47,975 nucleotides of DNA. Origin: Paenibacillus sp. YN15. Lineage in GTDB: Bacteria; Bacillota; Bacilli; Paenibacillales; NBRC-103111. A model generated the notes under the pieces. It saw only the letters and a program-made list of their open reading frames with translations. It did no database searches and was not told where the DNA came from. Below are positions 1 to 10,300 of this stretch, in pieces (position 1 is the first letter of the stretch; every line of letters begins with the position of its first letter). The stretch spans positions 486 through 48,460 of the forward strand of contig NZ_QMFA01000053.1 of the NCBI RefSeq assembly GCF_003285005.1, read 5' to 3'. The translations under genes were made by a program, and so were the position numbers.

Positions 1-52
1 CTGCGGCGGCGGGTAGGGTGCGGAAGGACGTTGCCAACCACAGATGGATCTC

Positions 53-81
53 TTAGCTCACGCTAAAGGGGCTTTTTGTTT
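53..81 (+). terminator. Weak terminator-like hairpin ahead of guaB
   Basis: A 5-bp stem (TTAGC at 53-57, GCTAA at 62-66) is followed by a T-rich stretch at 73-81. It would end the gene to the left of the window; by Bacillales gene order that gene is probably yaaC, which is not visible. The stem is short. Nothing else was recognised in 1-215. Confidence 0.3.
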
Positions 82-215
82 GTATGTCAGTTGATCCGAC
101 GCTGCTCCGCGGCAACGTGCTAGACGACCGATTACATAATTTGGACTAAATTTCCACAATGATCCCTAAATGCTTACAAATAAATGGTTAGTTTGGGGAC
201 AAAAAATGTACGGGG

Positions 216-245
216 TTGACATTAAAATTGACCATTTGGTACAAT
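216..245 (+). promoter_or_regulatory. guaB promoter
   Basis: A perfect -35 TTGACA (216-221) is separated by 18 bases from a -10 TACAAT (240-245). The guaB ribosome site AAGGAGG follows at 274-280. No riboswitch fold was recognised in the leader. Confidence 0.8.
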
Positions 246-247
246 AG

Positions 248-1747
<1,500 letters not shown>

Positions 1748-1768
1748 GCATACGAAGGAAGTAAAGCG

Positions 1769-1808
1769 AAAACAGGATGAGCCTAACCCGGCTTGTCCTG
1801 TTTTTTTA
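1769..1808 (+). terminator. guaB terminator
   Basis: A strong hairpin: AACAGGA at 1771-1777 pairs with TCCTGTT, an inner GAGCC/GGCTT extends the stem, and seven T follow from 1801. Confidence 0.85.
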
Positions 1809-1877
1809 TGAAAATGCTGTGTGCTGAACACTTTCATCGGGGGATTGTTTTGCAGATTTGGCGCTCAAGAAAAGGGG

Positions 1878-1908
1878 TTACAAAACCGGGGCTATTTTAT
1901 GGTACAAT
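1878..1908 (+). promoter_or_regulatory. Probable dacA promoter
   Basis: A good -10 TACAAT (1903-1908) lies 41 bases before the chosen dacA start. The best -35 is TTACAA (1878-1883), at 19-base spacing, so the -35 is weak. Confidence 0.45.
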
Positions 1909-1948
1909 GAAGCAATGTGAATAATATTTTTTTATGGGAGTGTGGGTA

Positions 1949-3229
1949 GTGAAGAAAGCCGTTGCGAAGAAAAGTAGAATTGGCGTCATGATTCTTTCAG
2001 CTGTCGTTTCCTTGCATCTTGCCGTCATTCATGAACCAGGACATGCGCAAGCAGCCGATGCTGCGCCTGATCTGAAGCTGGAGGTTTCCTCCGCCATTCT
2101 GATGGACGCGGCTACCGGTCAGGTATTGTATGAAAACAATGCGGATGTGGCGCTGCCTCCGGCCAGTATGGCCAAGATGATGACAGAATATCTGGTCTTG
2201 GAAGAAATCCAGAGCGGCAAGCTGAAGTGGGAAGACACGGTGACAACCTCCCAGCACGCCGCCGATACCATCGGTTCGGGACAACTGCTGGCGTTGAATG
2301 AGACCCTTTCCGTCCGCAGTATGTTTGAAGCCATGTCCATCTATTCCGGCAATGATGCCAGTGTGGCATTGGCGGAGAAGGTGGCGGGAAGCGAGGAGCA
2401 ATTTGCAGCATTGATGAACGAAACAGCCCGCAAGCTGGGACTGTCCAAGGATGCCAATTTTATTAACTCCACGGGCCTTAGCCGGATTGATATGGGCAAG
2501 TATGCGCCCAAGAATCTGCAGGGCGAAACGATGATGTCTGCAAGAGATGCCGCCACGTTGGCTTACCATATTTTGCACGAGCATAAAGAAGTGCTGGAAT
2601 TTACCAAAGTCCCCTCCAAGAAGCTGCGGGAATCGGACAAGTCCCCCATGATCAACTGGAACTGGATGCTGGAGGGCAATCAGAACAATCCCAACTTCCG
2701 CCAATATGTGTTCCAAGGGCTGGATGGATTGAAGACCGGCCATACCAATGAGGCGGGATACTGCTTTACCGGAACTGCAGAGCGCAATGGAATGCGGCTG
2801 ATCAGTGTGGTAATGGGCGCGAAGACGGAGCCCAAGCGTTTTTTGGAAACGGCCAAGCTGCTGAACTATGGTTTTAATACGTACGAAATGAAGGAAATCG
2901 TCAAGGCGGACGCAGAGGTGGATGCCTTAAAAACTGTAGAGGTCAAGAAGGCTATCCATACGGACGTGCCGGTGGTGACGGAGTCGGCTTTGTCCATTCT
3001 GGTGAAGAAGGGCGTGAAGGACGAGGAGATTGTACAGGTCGGAGAACCTGCGGCGGAGGATGTTCGGGTGGCGCCGGTGAGCAAGGGCGAGGTTCTGGGC
3101 AAACTGACGGTAACCTACAACAATCAAACCTATGATGTGAACCTGGTGGCCAAGGATGATGTGAAGAAGGCCGGCTGGTTTAAGCTGACTCTGCGGTCCA
3201 TCCGCCATTTCTTTACGAATTTGTTCTAA
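1949..3229 (+). CDS. dacA: D-alanyl-D-alanine carboxypeptidase (PBP5 type)
   Basis: Trims the terminal D-Ala from peptidoglycan pentapeptides outside the cytoplasmic membrane. All three penicillin-binding motifs are present: SMAK (serine at residue 73), SGN, and KTG (lysine 262). A signal peptide ends near GHAQA, and a C-terminal beta domain is followed by an amphipathic helix (WFKLTLRSIRHFFTNLF) that would hold it to the membrane. GTG at 1949 (VKKAVAKK) was preferred because GGGAG lies eight bases upstream; an in-frame ATG at 1934 has only T-rich sequence before it. It sits between guaB and pdxS, as is common in Bacillales. Confidence 0.95.
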   Translation: MKKAVAKKSRIGVMILSAVVSLHLAVIHEPGHAQAADAAPDLKLEVSSAILMDAATGQVLYENNADVALPPASMAKMMTEYLVLEEIQSGKLKWEDTVTTSQHAADTIGSGQLLALNETLSVRSMFEAMSIYSGNDASVALAEKVAGSEEQFAALMNETARKLGLSKDANFINSTGLSRIDMGKYAPKNLQGETMMSARDAATLAYHILHEHKEVLEFTKVPSKKLRESDKSPMINWNWMLEGNQNNPNFRQYVFQGLDGLKTGHTNEAGYCFTGTAERNGMRLISVVMGAKTEPKRFLETAKLLNYGFNTYEMKEIVKADAEVDALKTVEVKKAIHTDVPVVTESALSILVKKGVKDEEIVQVGEPAAEDVRVAPVSKGEVLGKLTVTYNNQTYDVNLVAKDDVKKAGWFKLTLRSIRHFFTNLF

Positions 3230-3267
3230 TCGGTGAAAAACCTGGAGGAATAGCCCTTTCTCGGTTG

Positions 3268-3273
3268 TATAAT
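3268..3273 (+). promoter_or_regulatory. Possible pdxS -10 box
   Basis: TATAAT at 3268-3273, in a T-rich context, about 107 bases before pdxS. No good -35 is visible at normal spacing, so this is tentative. Confidence 0.35.
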
Positions 3274-3379
3274 GGCGGGTGTTGCTGTAAAATCAATGGT
3301 TAGAATCTTTTTGTAACACCACATGTAAATTCCGGCGCCATCTGCGCATTGGGACATAATGTTTAGGAGGGTTATATTG

Positions 3380-4261
3380 ATGGAAACAGGAACTTCCCGT
3401 GTAAAAAGAGGCATGGCTGAAATGCAAAAAGGCGGCGTCATTATGGACGTTATGAACGCCGAGCAAGCGAAGATCGCCGAAGCGGCTGGAGCCTCCGCCG
3501 TTATGGCGCTGGAGCGCGTACCCGCCGATATCCGTGCGGCAGGCGGCGTTGCCCGCATGGCTGATCCGACTGTTTTTGAAGGCGTGGTAAAGGCTGTGAC
3601 CATTCCGGTTATGGCTAAGGCCCGTATCGGCCATTTTGTGGAGGCGAAGATTCTGGAGGCTCTGGGAGCCGACTATATCGATGAGAGCGAAGTGCTCACT
3701 CCGGCTGACGAAGTCTTCCATATTAATAAGAAGGAATTTACTGTTCCGTTCGTATGCGGCGCACGCGACCTGGGCGAAGCCCTCCGCCGGATCGGCGAGG
3801 GTGCATCCATGATCCGCACCAAGGGTGAACCGGGCACCGGCAATATCGTGGAGGCCGTTCGCCATATGCGGATGATCAACGCCCAACTGCGCAAGGTGCA
3901 AAGCCTGTCCCTGGACGAGCTGATGGCTGAAGCCAAGAACCTGGGCGCGCCTTATGAGCTGCTCTTGCAAGTGCATCAAACCGGCAAGCTGCCGGTGGTC
4001 AACTTCGCGGCAGGCGGCGTTGCCACTCCTGCGGATGCGGCTCTGATGATGCATCTGGGCGCAGACGGGGTGTTTGTGGGCTCCGGCATCTTCAAGTCGG
4101 ACAACCCTGAAAAATTTGCCAAGGCGATTGTGGAAGCGACTACCCACTATACCGATTATGCGTTGATCGCCGAGCTGTCCAAGAACCTGGGCACACCGAT
4201 GAAGGGGATTGAAATCTCCAAGCTGGATGCTACCCAACGGATGCAGGACCGCGGCTGGTAA
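3380..4261 (+). CDS. pdxS: Pyridoxal 5'-phosphate synthase, PdxS subunit
   Basis: Synthase subunit of the DXP-independent vitamin B6 pathway. It builds PLP from ribose 5-phosphate, glyceraldehyde 3-phosphate and ammonia supplied by PdxT. The 293-residue beta-alpha barrel starts [19 protein letters not shown]. It keeps the imine-forming lysine at residue 80 (MAKARIGH), aspartate 23 and the second lysine in RTKGEPGTG. The start is ATG 3380 because AGGAGG lies at 3365-3370; an in-frame ATG at 3359 lies before that site. It pairs with pdxT about 145 bases downstream. Confidence 0.97.
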   Translation: METGTSRVKRGMAEMQKGGVIMDVMNAEQAKIAEAAGASAVMALERVPADIRAAGGVARMADPTVFEGVVKAVTIPVMAKARIGHFVEAKILEALGADYIDESEVLTPADEVFHINKKEFTVPFVCGARDLGEALRRIGEGASMIRTKGEPGTGNIVEAVRHMRMINAQLRKVQSLSLDELMAEAKNLGAPYELLLQVHQTGKLPVVNFAAGGVATPADAALMMHLGADGVFVGSGIFKSDNPEKFAKAIVEATTHYTDYALIAELSKNLGTPMKGIEISKLDATQRMQDRGW

Positions 4262-4342
4262 AAAAATTTCCCAAGAGTGACGATACGTTATGTAAAAGGA
4301 AAGTGATCCTGTATAGCTGGTTCGCGGGGCGGCCCGCAGCAT

Positions 4343-4378
4343 GGGCAGGATGAGGCGGACAACAGGCCTTGCCTGCCC
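4343..4378 (+). other. Hairpin between pdxS and pdxT
   Basis: GGGCAGG (4343-4349) pairs with CCTGCCC (4372-4378), and an inner AGGC/GCCT extends the stem. It is followed by a mixed CCGTTGTTTG, not a proper T run. It could stabilise the pdxS message or set the pdxS:pdxT ratio; this role is inferred. Confidence 0.4.
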
Positions 4379-4405
4379 CCGTTGTTTGCAGGAGGGAAAG
4401 AAGGA

Positions 4406-4999
4406 ATGGACATGAAGATAGGCGTGCTTGCTCTTCAAGGAGCAGTGGCCGAGCACTTGCGCATGATTGAATTGGCCGGCGGCGAAGGGGTTGTCATCAA
4501 GCGGACAGAGCAGCTCAAGGAGATCGACGGTCTGATCATCCCCGGCGGCGAAAGCACCACCATCGGCAAGCTGATGCGCACCTATGGCTTTATTGAGGCC
4601 ATCAAGGAATTCTCCGAAGAGAAGAAGCCTGTATTCGGCACCTGTGCCGGGTTGATTCTTATCGCCAGCCGGATTACCGGACAAGCCCCCGGCCAGCCGG
4701 AGGCCCATCTGGGGCTGATGGATATGGTGGCGGCCAGGAATGCCTTTGGGCGCCAGCGGGAGAGCTTTGAAACGGATCTGGAGGTCAAGGGTATGGAGGA
4801 TACGGTAAGAGCGGTGTTCATCCGGGCTCCTCTTATCGAATCCGTGGGTGAAGCGGTGGATGTGCTGTCCGTGTACAATGGACAGATCGTAGCCGCGCGG
4901 CAGGAGCATCTGCTGGCCGCCTCCTTCCATCCCGAATTGACGGATGATTATGGCTTTCACTCGTATTTTTTGGACATGGTTAGGCAGTATAGAAGATAA
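4406..4999 (+). CDS. pdxT: Pyridoxal 5'-phosphate synthase, glutaminase subunit PdxT
   Basis: Class I glutamine amidotransferase that releases ammonia from glutamine and passes it to PdxS. The triad is visible: cysteine 80 in FGTCAGL, and histidine 175 and glutamate 177 in SFHPEL. The oxyanion loop PGGEST is also there. Length (197 residues) is normal. ATG 4406 lies ten bases behind AGGAGG (4390-4395); the next codon but one is ATG 4412 ([12 protein letters not shown]), the usual family start, so either may be used. Cotranscribed with pdxS. Confidence 0.95.
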   Translation: MDMKIGVLALQGAVAEHLRMIELAGGEGVVIKRTEQLKEIDGLIIPGGESTTIGKLMRTYGFIEAIKEFSEEKKPVFGTCAGLILIASRITGQAPGQPEAHLGLMDMVAARNAFGRQRESFETDLEVKGMEDTVRAVFIRAPLIESVGEAVDVLSVYNGQIVAARQEHLLAASFHPELTDDYGFHSYFLDMVRQYRR

Positions 5000-5049
5000 G
5001 AGAAAAAAACGAAGCAGTTTATCAATCCCTTGCGGGAGGCGTTTTAACT

Positions 5050-6330
5050 TTGCTGGATGCGAAATTATTGCGTAATGAACCGGACCGCGTACGTACAGGC
5101 TTGCAAAACCGCGGCAAACAAACCGATGATCTGAACCGCTTCTCCGACCTGGATGCCAGACGCCGGGAGAAGCTTCTGGAAGCCGAAGGCTTGAAGAACC
5201 GCCGCAACACCGTGTCCCAGGAGGTAGCAGCCAAGAAGCGTGCAGGAGAGGACGCTGAGGGGCTTATTCTGGAGATGCGCCAGGTGGGAGACCGGATCAA
5301 AGAGCTGGATGAAGAAATCCGCGCAGTGGAAGCGGAGCTGGACCAGGTGCTTTTGTCCATCCCCAATGTACCCCATGCCAGTGTGCCGGTGGGACATTCC
5401 GAGGATGAGAACGTGGAGCTGCGGAAGCTGGGAACGCCGCCGGAATTCGGCTATGCGCCCAAGGCCCATTGGGAGCTGGCCCAGGACCTGGATATTCTCG
5501 ATTTTGAGCGGGCCGCCAAGGTGACAGGCTCCCGGTTTACCTTCTATAAGGGGCTGGGTGCGCGGCTGGAGCGGGCGCTGATCAACTTTATGATGGACCT
5601 CCATGCTGAAGAGCATGGTTATGAGGAAATGCTGCCGCCGTATATCGTCAACCGGGACAGCATGACCGGAACCGGCCAGCTGCCGAAGTTCGCCGAGGAT
5701 GTGTTCCAGCTTGGCGGCACCGACTACTTCCTGATTCCTACGGCGGAAGTGCCGGTAACCAATTACCACCGGGAAGAGATTCTGACGGCGGAAGAGCTGC
5801 CGAAAAAATTCGTGGCCTTCAGCGCCTGCTTCCGTTCTGAAGCCGGTGCGTCCGGACGGGATACCCGGGGGCTGATCCGCCAGCATCAATTCAACAAGGT
5901 GGAGCTGGTAAAGCTGACCCTGCCGGAGAACTCCTACGAGGAATTGGAGTCGCTGACGCAGAATGCGGAGAAGGTGCTCCAGCTCTTGAAGCTGCCGTAC
6001 CGGGTGATGTCCTTGTGTTCGGGAGATATGGGCTTTTCCTCCGCCAAGACCTATGATCTGGAGGTTTGGCTGCCCTCTGCAGGCTGCTACCGGGAGATTT
6101 CCTCCTGCAGCAACTTCGAGGACTTCCAGGCCCGCCGCGCCGGCATCCGCTTCCGCAGGGACCCGAAGGCGAAGCCGGAATTTGTGCATACCCTGAACGG
6201 CTCCGGTCTGGCTCTGGGACGCACCGTTGCGGCCATTCTGGAGAATTATCAGGAGGCGGACGGCTCTGTGCGGATTCCTGAGGCGCTGGTTCCGTACATG
6301 AACGGCAAGACCCGGATTGAGAGGAAGTAA
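5050..6330 (+). CDS. serS: Seryl-tRNA synthetase
   Basis: Class II synthetase that charges tRNA-Ser with serine. The 426-residue product has an N-terminal antiparallel coiled coil (about residues 30-100) that grips the long variable arm of tRNA-Ser. A catalytic domain follows, with motif 2 ([21 protein letters not shown]) and motif 3 ([10 protein letters not shown]). The start is TTG 5050, ten bases behind GGGAGG (5034-5039). Only 50 bases separate it from pdxT, so there is no room for the T-box leader found ahead of serS in B. subtilis; it is probably read from the pdx promoter. A tRNA-Ser gene follows directly. Confidence 0.96.
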   Translation: MLDAKLLRNEPDRVRTGLQNRGKQTDDLNRFSDLDARRREKLLEAEGLKNRRNTVSQEVAAKKRAGEDAEGLILEMRQVGDRIKELDEEIRAVEAELDQVLLSIPNVPHASVPVGHSEDENVELRKLGTPPEFGYAPKAHWELAQDLDILDFERAAKVTGSRFTFYKGLGARLERALINFMMDLHAEEHGYEEMLPPYIVNRDSMTGTGQLPKFAEDVFQLGGTDYFLIPTAEVPVTNYHREEILTAEELPKKFVAFSACFRSEAGASGRDTRGLIRQHQFNKVELVKLTLPENSYEELESLTQNAEKVLQLLKLPYRVMSLCSGDMGFSSAKTYDLEVWLPSAGCYREISSCSNFEDFQARRAGIRFRRDPKAKPEFVHTLNGSGLALGRTVAAILENYQEADGSVRIPEALVPYMNGKTRIERK

Positions 6331-6333
6331 CAC

Positions 6334-6363
6334 TTGCTCCGCCTGTCTGGCCTATGGTACAAT
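6334..6363 (+). promoter_or_regulatory. tRNA-Ser promoter
   Basis: -35 TTGCTC (6334-6339), 18-base spacer, -10 TACAAT (6358-6363), about 50 bases before the tRNA. Confidence 0.65.
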
Positions 6364-6412
6364 GACTTTTGCCACGGCTGAAAGCGGGCCTCATGGATGG
6401 CGACATCCATAC

Positions 6413-6502
<90 letters not shown>

Positions 6503-6522
6503 TACTTTTGAATTAAAACACA

Positions 6523-6553
6523 GGATCTTCCCTTCCGGGAAGGTCCTTTTTTT
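6523..6553 (+). terminator. tRNA-Ser terminator
   Basis: GGATCTTCCC at 6523-6532 pairs with GGGAAGGTCC at 6537-6546 around a four-base loop (one G-T type pair), followed by seven T. Confidence 0.85.
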
Positions 6554-6698
6554 GCATTTGGCGGCGTAACGGTTAACGAGTGAAAATCTTTTATAAAAAT
6601 AATTCTCAAAAAAAATGAGGGCTCAACAAGCAGGTGATATAATTATTCAAAGGTTCTTATGCCTTTATCACATTAATGGAATGAAGAGAGGGAGCGGG

Positions 6699-7334
6699 AT
6701 GAAGATGAACGCGGTCAAGAAAACGTTGGTATGTATGGCGGTAGTTGCAGTCACCCTATTTTCCGGGCTGAAGGAAACGCCAAAGGCTTATGCGGATGAT
6801 CAGATGATGGGAGAGATCCGGATGTTTGCCGGAAATTTCGCCCCGAAGGGATGGGCCTTCTGCAATGGCCAATTGCTCTCCATCAGCACCAATTCAGCTC
6901 TGTTCAGTCTGTTGGGCACTACATACGGCGGCAATGGAGTTACCACCTTCGCGCTGCCGGATCTCCGCGGCCGTTCTCCTATTGGAACGGGTCAGGGACC
7001 GGGATTGAGCAATTACTCCTTGGGTGAAATAGGCGGTTCGGAATCGCAGACTCTGAACTCGAGCAATCTTCCCATGCACAACCATATTGTACCGAACGCG
7101 GCCAGCACTACCGAAGGAACCTCCAGCACTCCCGGCAGCGACAAGGTTCTGGCCAAAGCGGTCACTCCCGACCGGCAAGAGGTGAATATTTATACCACAG
7201 CGTCTCCGGATACCAGCTTAAAAACCGACGTTTCGGGAACAGCGGGCAACTCCATTCCCCTTGCGACTAGAGCGCCTTTTCTGGCCATCAATTATATTAT
7301 TGCGGTAGAGGGCATCTACCCGTCGCGCCCTTAA
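6699..7334 (+). CDS. Secreted phage tail-collar / microcystin-dependent-protein-like protein
   Basis: A 211-residue protein with a cleavable signal peptide (MKMNAVKKTLVCMAVVAVTL, cleavage near AYA-DDQ). A tail-collar-like fold follows: MGEIRMFAGNFAPKGWAFCNGQLLSI, then FALPDLRGRSPIG. This is the typical Phage_Tail_Collar/MdpB sequence, but on an exported protein. ATG 6699 has GGGAG upstream; the open frame reaches back to 6615 without a ribosome site. It ends 36 bases before the large SLH protein gene, so the two are probably one operon and may act together on the cell surface. The function is unknown. Confidence 0.8.
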   Translation: MKMNAVKKTLVCMAVVAVTLFSGLKETPKAYADDQMMGEIRMFAGNFAPKGWAFCNGQLLSISTNSALFSLLGTTYGGNGVTTFALPDLRGRSPIGTGQGPGLSNYSLGEIGGSESQTLNSSNLPMHNHIVPNAASTTEGTSSTPGSDKVLAKAVTPDRQEVNIYTTASPDTSLKTDVSGTAGNSIPLATRAPFLAINYIIAVEGIYPSRP

Positions 7335-7370
7335 CCGGGTTTAGGCGTTGTCAATGGAAGGGAGGCTTTC

Positions 7371-10300
7371 ATGAGATTGTGGAAATCAATATCGAAGCAT
7401 GCAGCGGGATGGATAGTAGCCTCGCTCCTTATTCTTGGAGGCGTTACGGCCGGAAAAGCCTATGCCGCCGAATATTTTTATTATACCCAGTCCTATGCTC
7501 CGTACCAGCTTATGGTGGCGCCGCTGTCGGACCCGACTCATGGAAGCGTCATCTATACATCGGAAACGGGAAGCCCCTATGCTGTTGCGGTGGATGAAGC
7601 GAACCGGGTCATATACTTTTCCGATCCTCACAGCACGGTTGCCGCCATATTCAAGGCAAGCTTGGACGGAAGCGGGGCAGCTCCTGTTATTACAGGTGTC
7701 CACGCCCAGGGGCTGGCCGTAAATCCGGCAAACGGAGACCTTTATTATGCAGAGCCCAATACCGGAACGGTTTATAAAGCAGCCAGAGGCGCGTCCGGCG
7801 GGACGATTGTTTATTCTTCAACAGGGGCGCCCCGGGCAGTAGCGGTAGATGCGGCGGCAGGTTATCTATACATCGCCGATTATAATTTGGGCGCCATCAT
7901 ACGTTCCGGTCTGGACGGTACCAGTCCCCAGACATTTATCAATGGGGTGCATGCCGCAGGGCTTGCCGTGGATGAAGCCAATGGGAAGCTGTATTATTCC
8001 GTGGCCTATGATCCGGATTTCTATGTGGCCAAAGCGGATCTTTCCACCGGACAAGGGGAAGAAATCATCTATACCTCCGCAACCGGTTCACCCAAAGCAT
8101 TGGCAATACATAAACAAGGAGGCCATTTATATTTTTCCGACTGGCATTCCTCTGTGGCCGGCATATTTAAAGCCAGTCTTACGGAAACGCCCAATCCGTC
8201 CGCTATTATTACCGGAGTAAACGCCTATGGTCTGGCTGTGGCTACGGACACTCCGAGGATAACTGCTGTCAACCCAACTGAAGGACCTGCTGCGGGAGGG
8301 ACAGCTGTGACCCTTACCGGCACAGGCTTCATCGGTGCGACAGGAGTAAGCTTCGGTGCCACTCCGGGAACAGGTATGCAGGTGGTCAGCGATACGATGA
8401 TCACGGTTATTTCGCCTCCGGGGAGCGGGACCGTGGATGTGCGGGTGGAAGGTCCCGGAGGCGCCAGCCCAACCGGACCCAACAGCAAGTTTGTGTATAC
8501 ACAGCCTGCTGCGGCAGCGCCAACCGCTTCTGTTGCCGCCAATGGCGGGTTTATCAAAAAGAACGCCGTCATTACGCTGTCCTCAGAAAGTGGCGCGACA
8601 TTGTATTATACAACCGCGGTTAATGCGGAGCCTGATCTGCCGACAGCGGCAACATCGGCCTCAGTTGCGAATGGCGGTGCCATCACTTATCCCGTGCTTT
8701 CATACGGGGATGTGCTGCATGTCAGGGCGATAGCGGTGGCAGCAGGCAAGACGGATAGCGCGCTTGCCGACTTCAGCTATACTGTCCAGGCTCAAACGAA
8801 GCTTGCGTTAACGGGTATTACATTAGCCGATAAGGAGTATGACGGGAGCATAGGCGCGGTTGCCGACTTCAGCGGTGCGGCCTTAAGCGGAATTATCGGC
8901 AGCGACGTGGTGGCGCTGGCAGGTACGCCCAGCGCCGCGTTCTCCGACAAGGCTGCCGGAAATGCGAAGACGGTGACAGTCAGCGGCTATTCCTTGACCG
9001 GGCCGGATGCGGAATATTACATCCTGAACCAGACCTTGACGGCAACCGCCAATATTGCCAGGAAGCCGCTTACTCTAGGGGAAATATCAGTGACGGATAA
9101 GGAGTATGACGGTACTCGGACCGCCCGGGTGGACGCCATATCCATTGCAGGCGGCATAGTGGGCGCGGACTCCATTGCAGTAGATGTGAGCCAGGCCACG
9201 GCAGTCTTTGCGGATAGTGCGGCAGTAGGGCCGGATAAAGCTGTTGCGGTCAGCAATATTGCGCTTGCAGGACCGGACCAGGGCAATTACAGCGTTGCCT
9301 CCACGGCTCAGGCCGTGGCGGACATTCTGCCCAAGCCGGTGGCGGTCAGCCAGGTTGTTATTGCCGACAAGGGTTATGACGGAACCCGTTCCGCAACCAT
9401 TGCCGGCGCTTCTCTCACAGGCAGGATCGGCGTGGAGGAAGTTACGGTGGATTATTCGCAGGCTGTTGCTGTTTTTGACAATGAGGCCATAGGAAACGGA
9501 AAAACCGTAACGGTGACAGGCTTGAAGCTGGGAGGAGCGGACAGCGGCAATTACCGGCTGGAGGACGGCAGCTTCCTTGCATCCGGCAATATCACTGTCC
9601 TTGGCACGGTAGATACCCCTTCGGCATCAATTGCCGGGGGGACAGAGGTCAAAAGCGGAACAGCCGTTTCATTACTGGCGGCAGGCTTCCCCGGAGCGGT
9701 TATTTATTATGCAACCGGACCGGCTGCAGCTGACCCCGATGCGATGCCTAGCCATATAGCCAGCGGAGGGACTGTAACTATTACGGGCAGTCCGGGCGAG
9801 GTTGTGGTGCTGAGCGTATACGGGACGCAGACGGGCTACAGTAGCAGTCCGGCAGCCCATTATTCCTACACCATCCGCCAGCTCCGGACTTTGACGGTCA
9901 GCGGGGCCAGTGCGTCCAGCAAGGATTATGACGGCAGCCGCGAAGCGGCAGTAACGGGCGGAGTGCTGTCCGGCCCGGTGGAGCCGGGGGATGATGTGGT
10001 TCTGTTGACGGATGGAGCCGGTGGGCAGTTTGCGGATAAGCAGGCGGACGACGGCAAGACTGTAGCGGCATCCGGGTTTGCTCTGGCAGGTGCAGACAGC
10101 ATATACTACGAGCTTGTGCAGCCCACGCTGAAAGCGGATATCCGGGTCAGGGAGGCGGCTGTCAGCAGCGCTGTTATCGCCGATAAGGTGTTTGATGGCG
10201 GCGTGGAAGCCGTCATAACGGCGATTTCCCTGGACTGGAAAGTGCCCGGGGACGAAGTGGAGGTGGACTATGCTTCGGCCGCGGCAGTATTCACGGATGC

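Noticed and set aside
3293-4960. Minus-strand 555-codon frame across pdxS and pdxT
   Set aside because: It runs antisense through two intact conserved genes and shows no family motif.
5000-5049. T-box leader before serS
   Set aside because: Only 50 bases are available and no AGGGTGGNACCGCG antiterminator motif is present.
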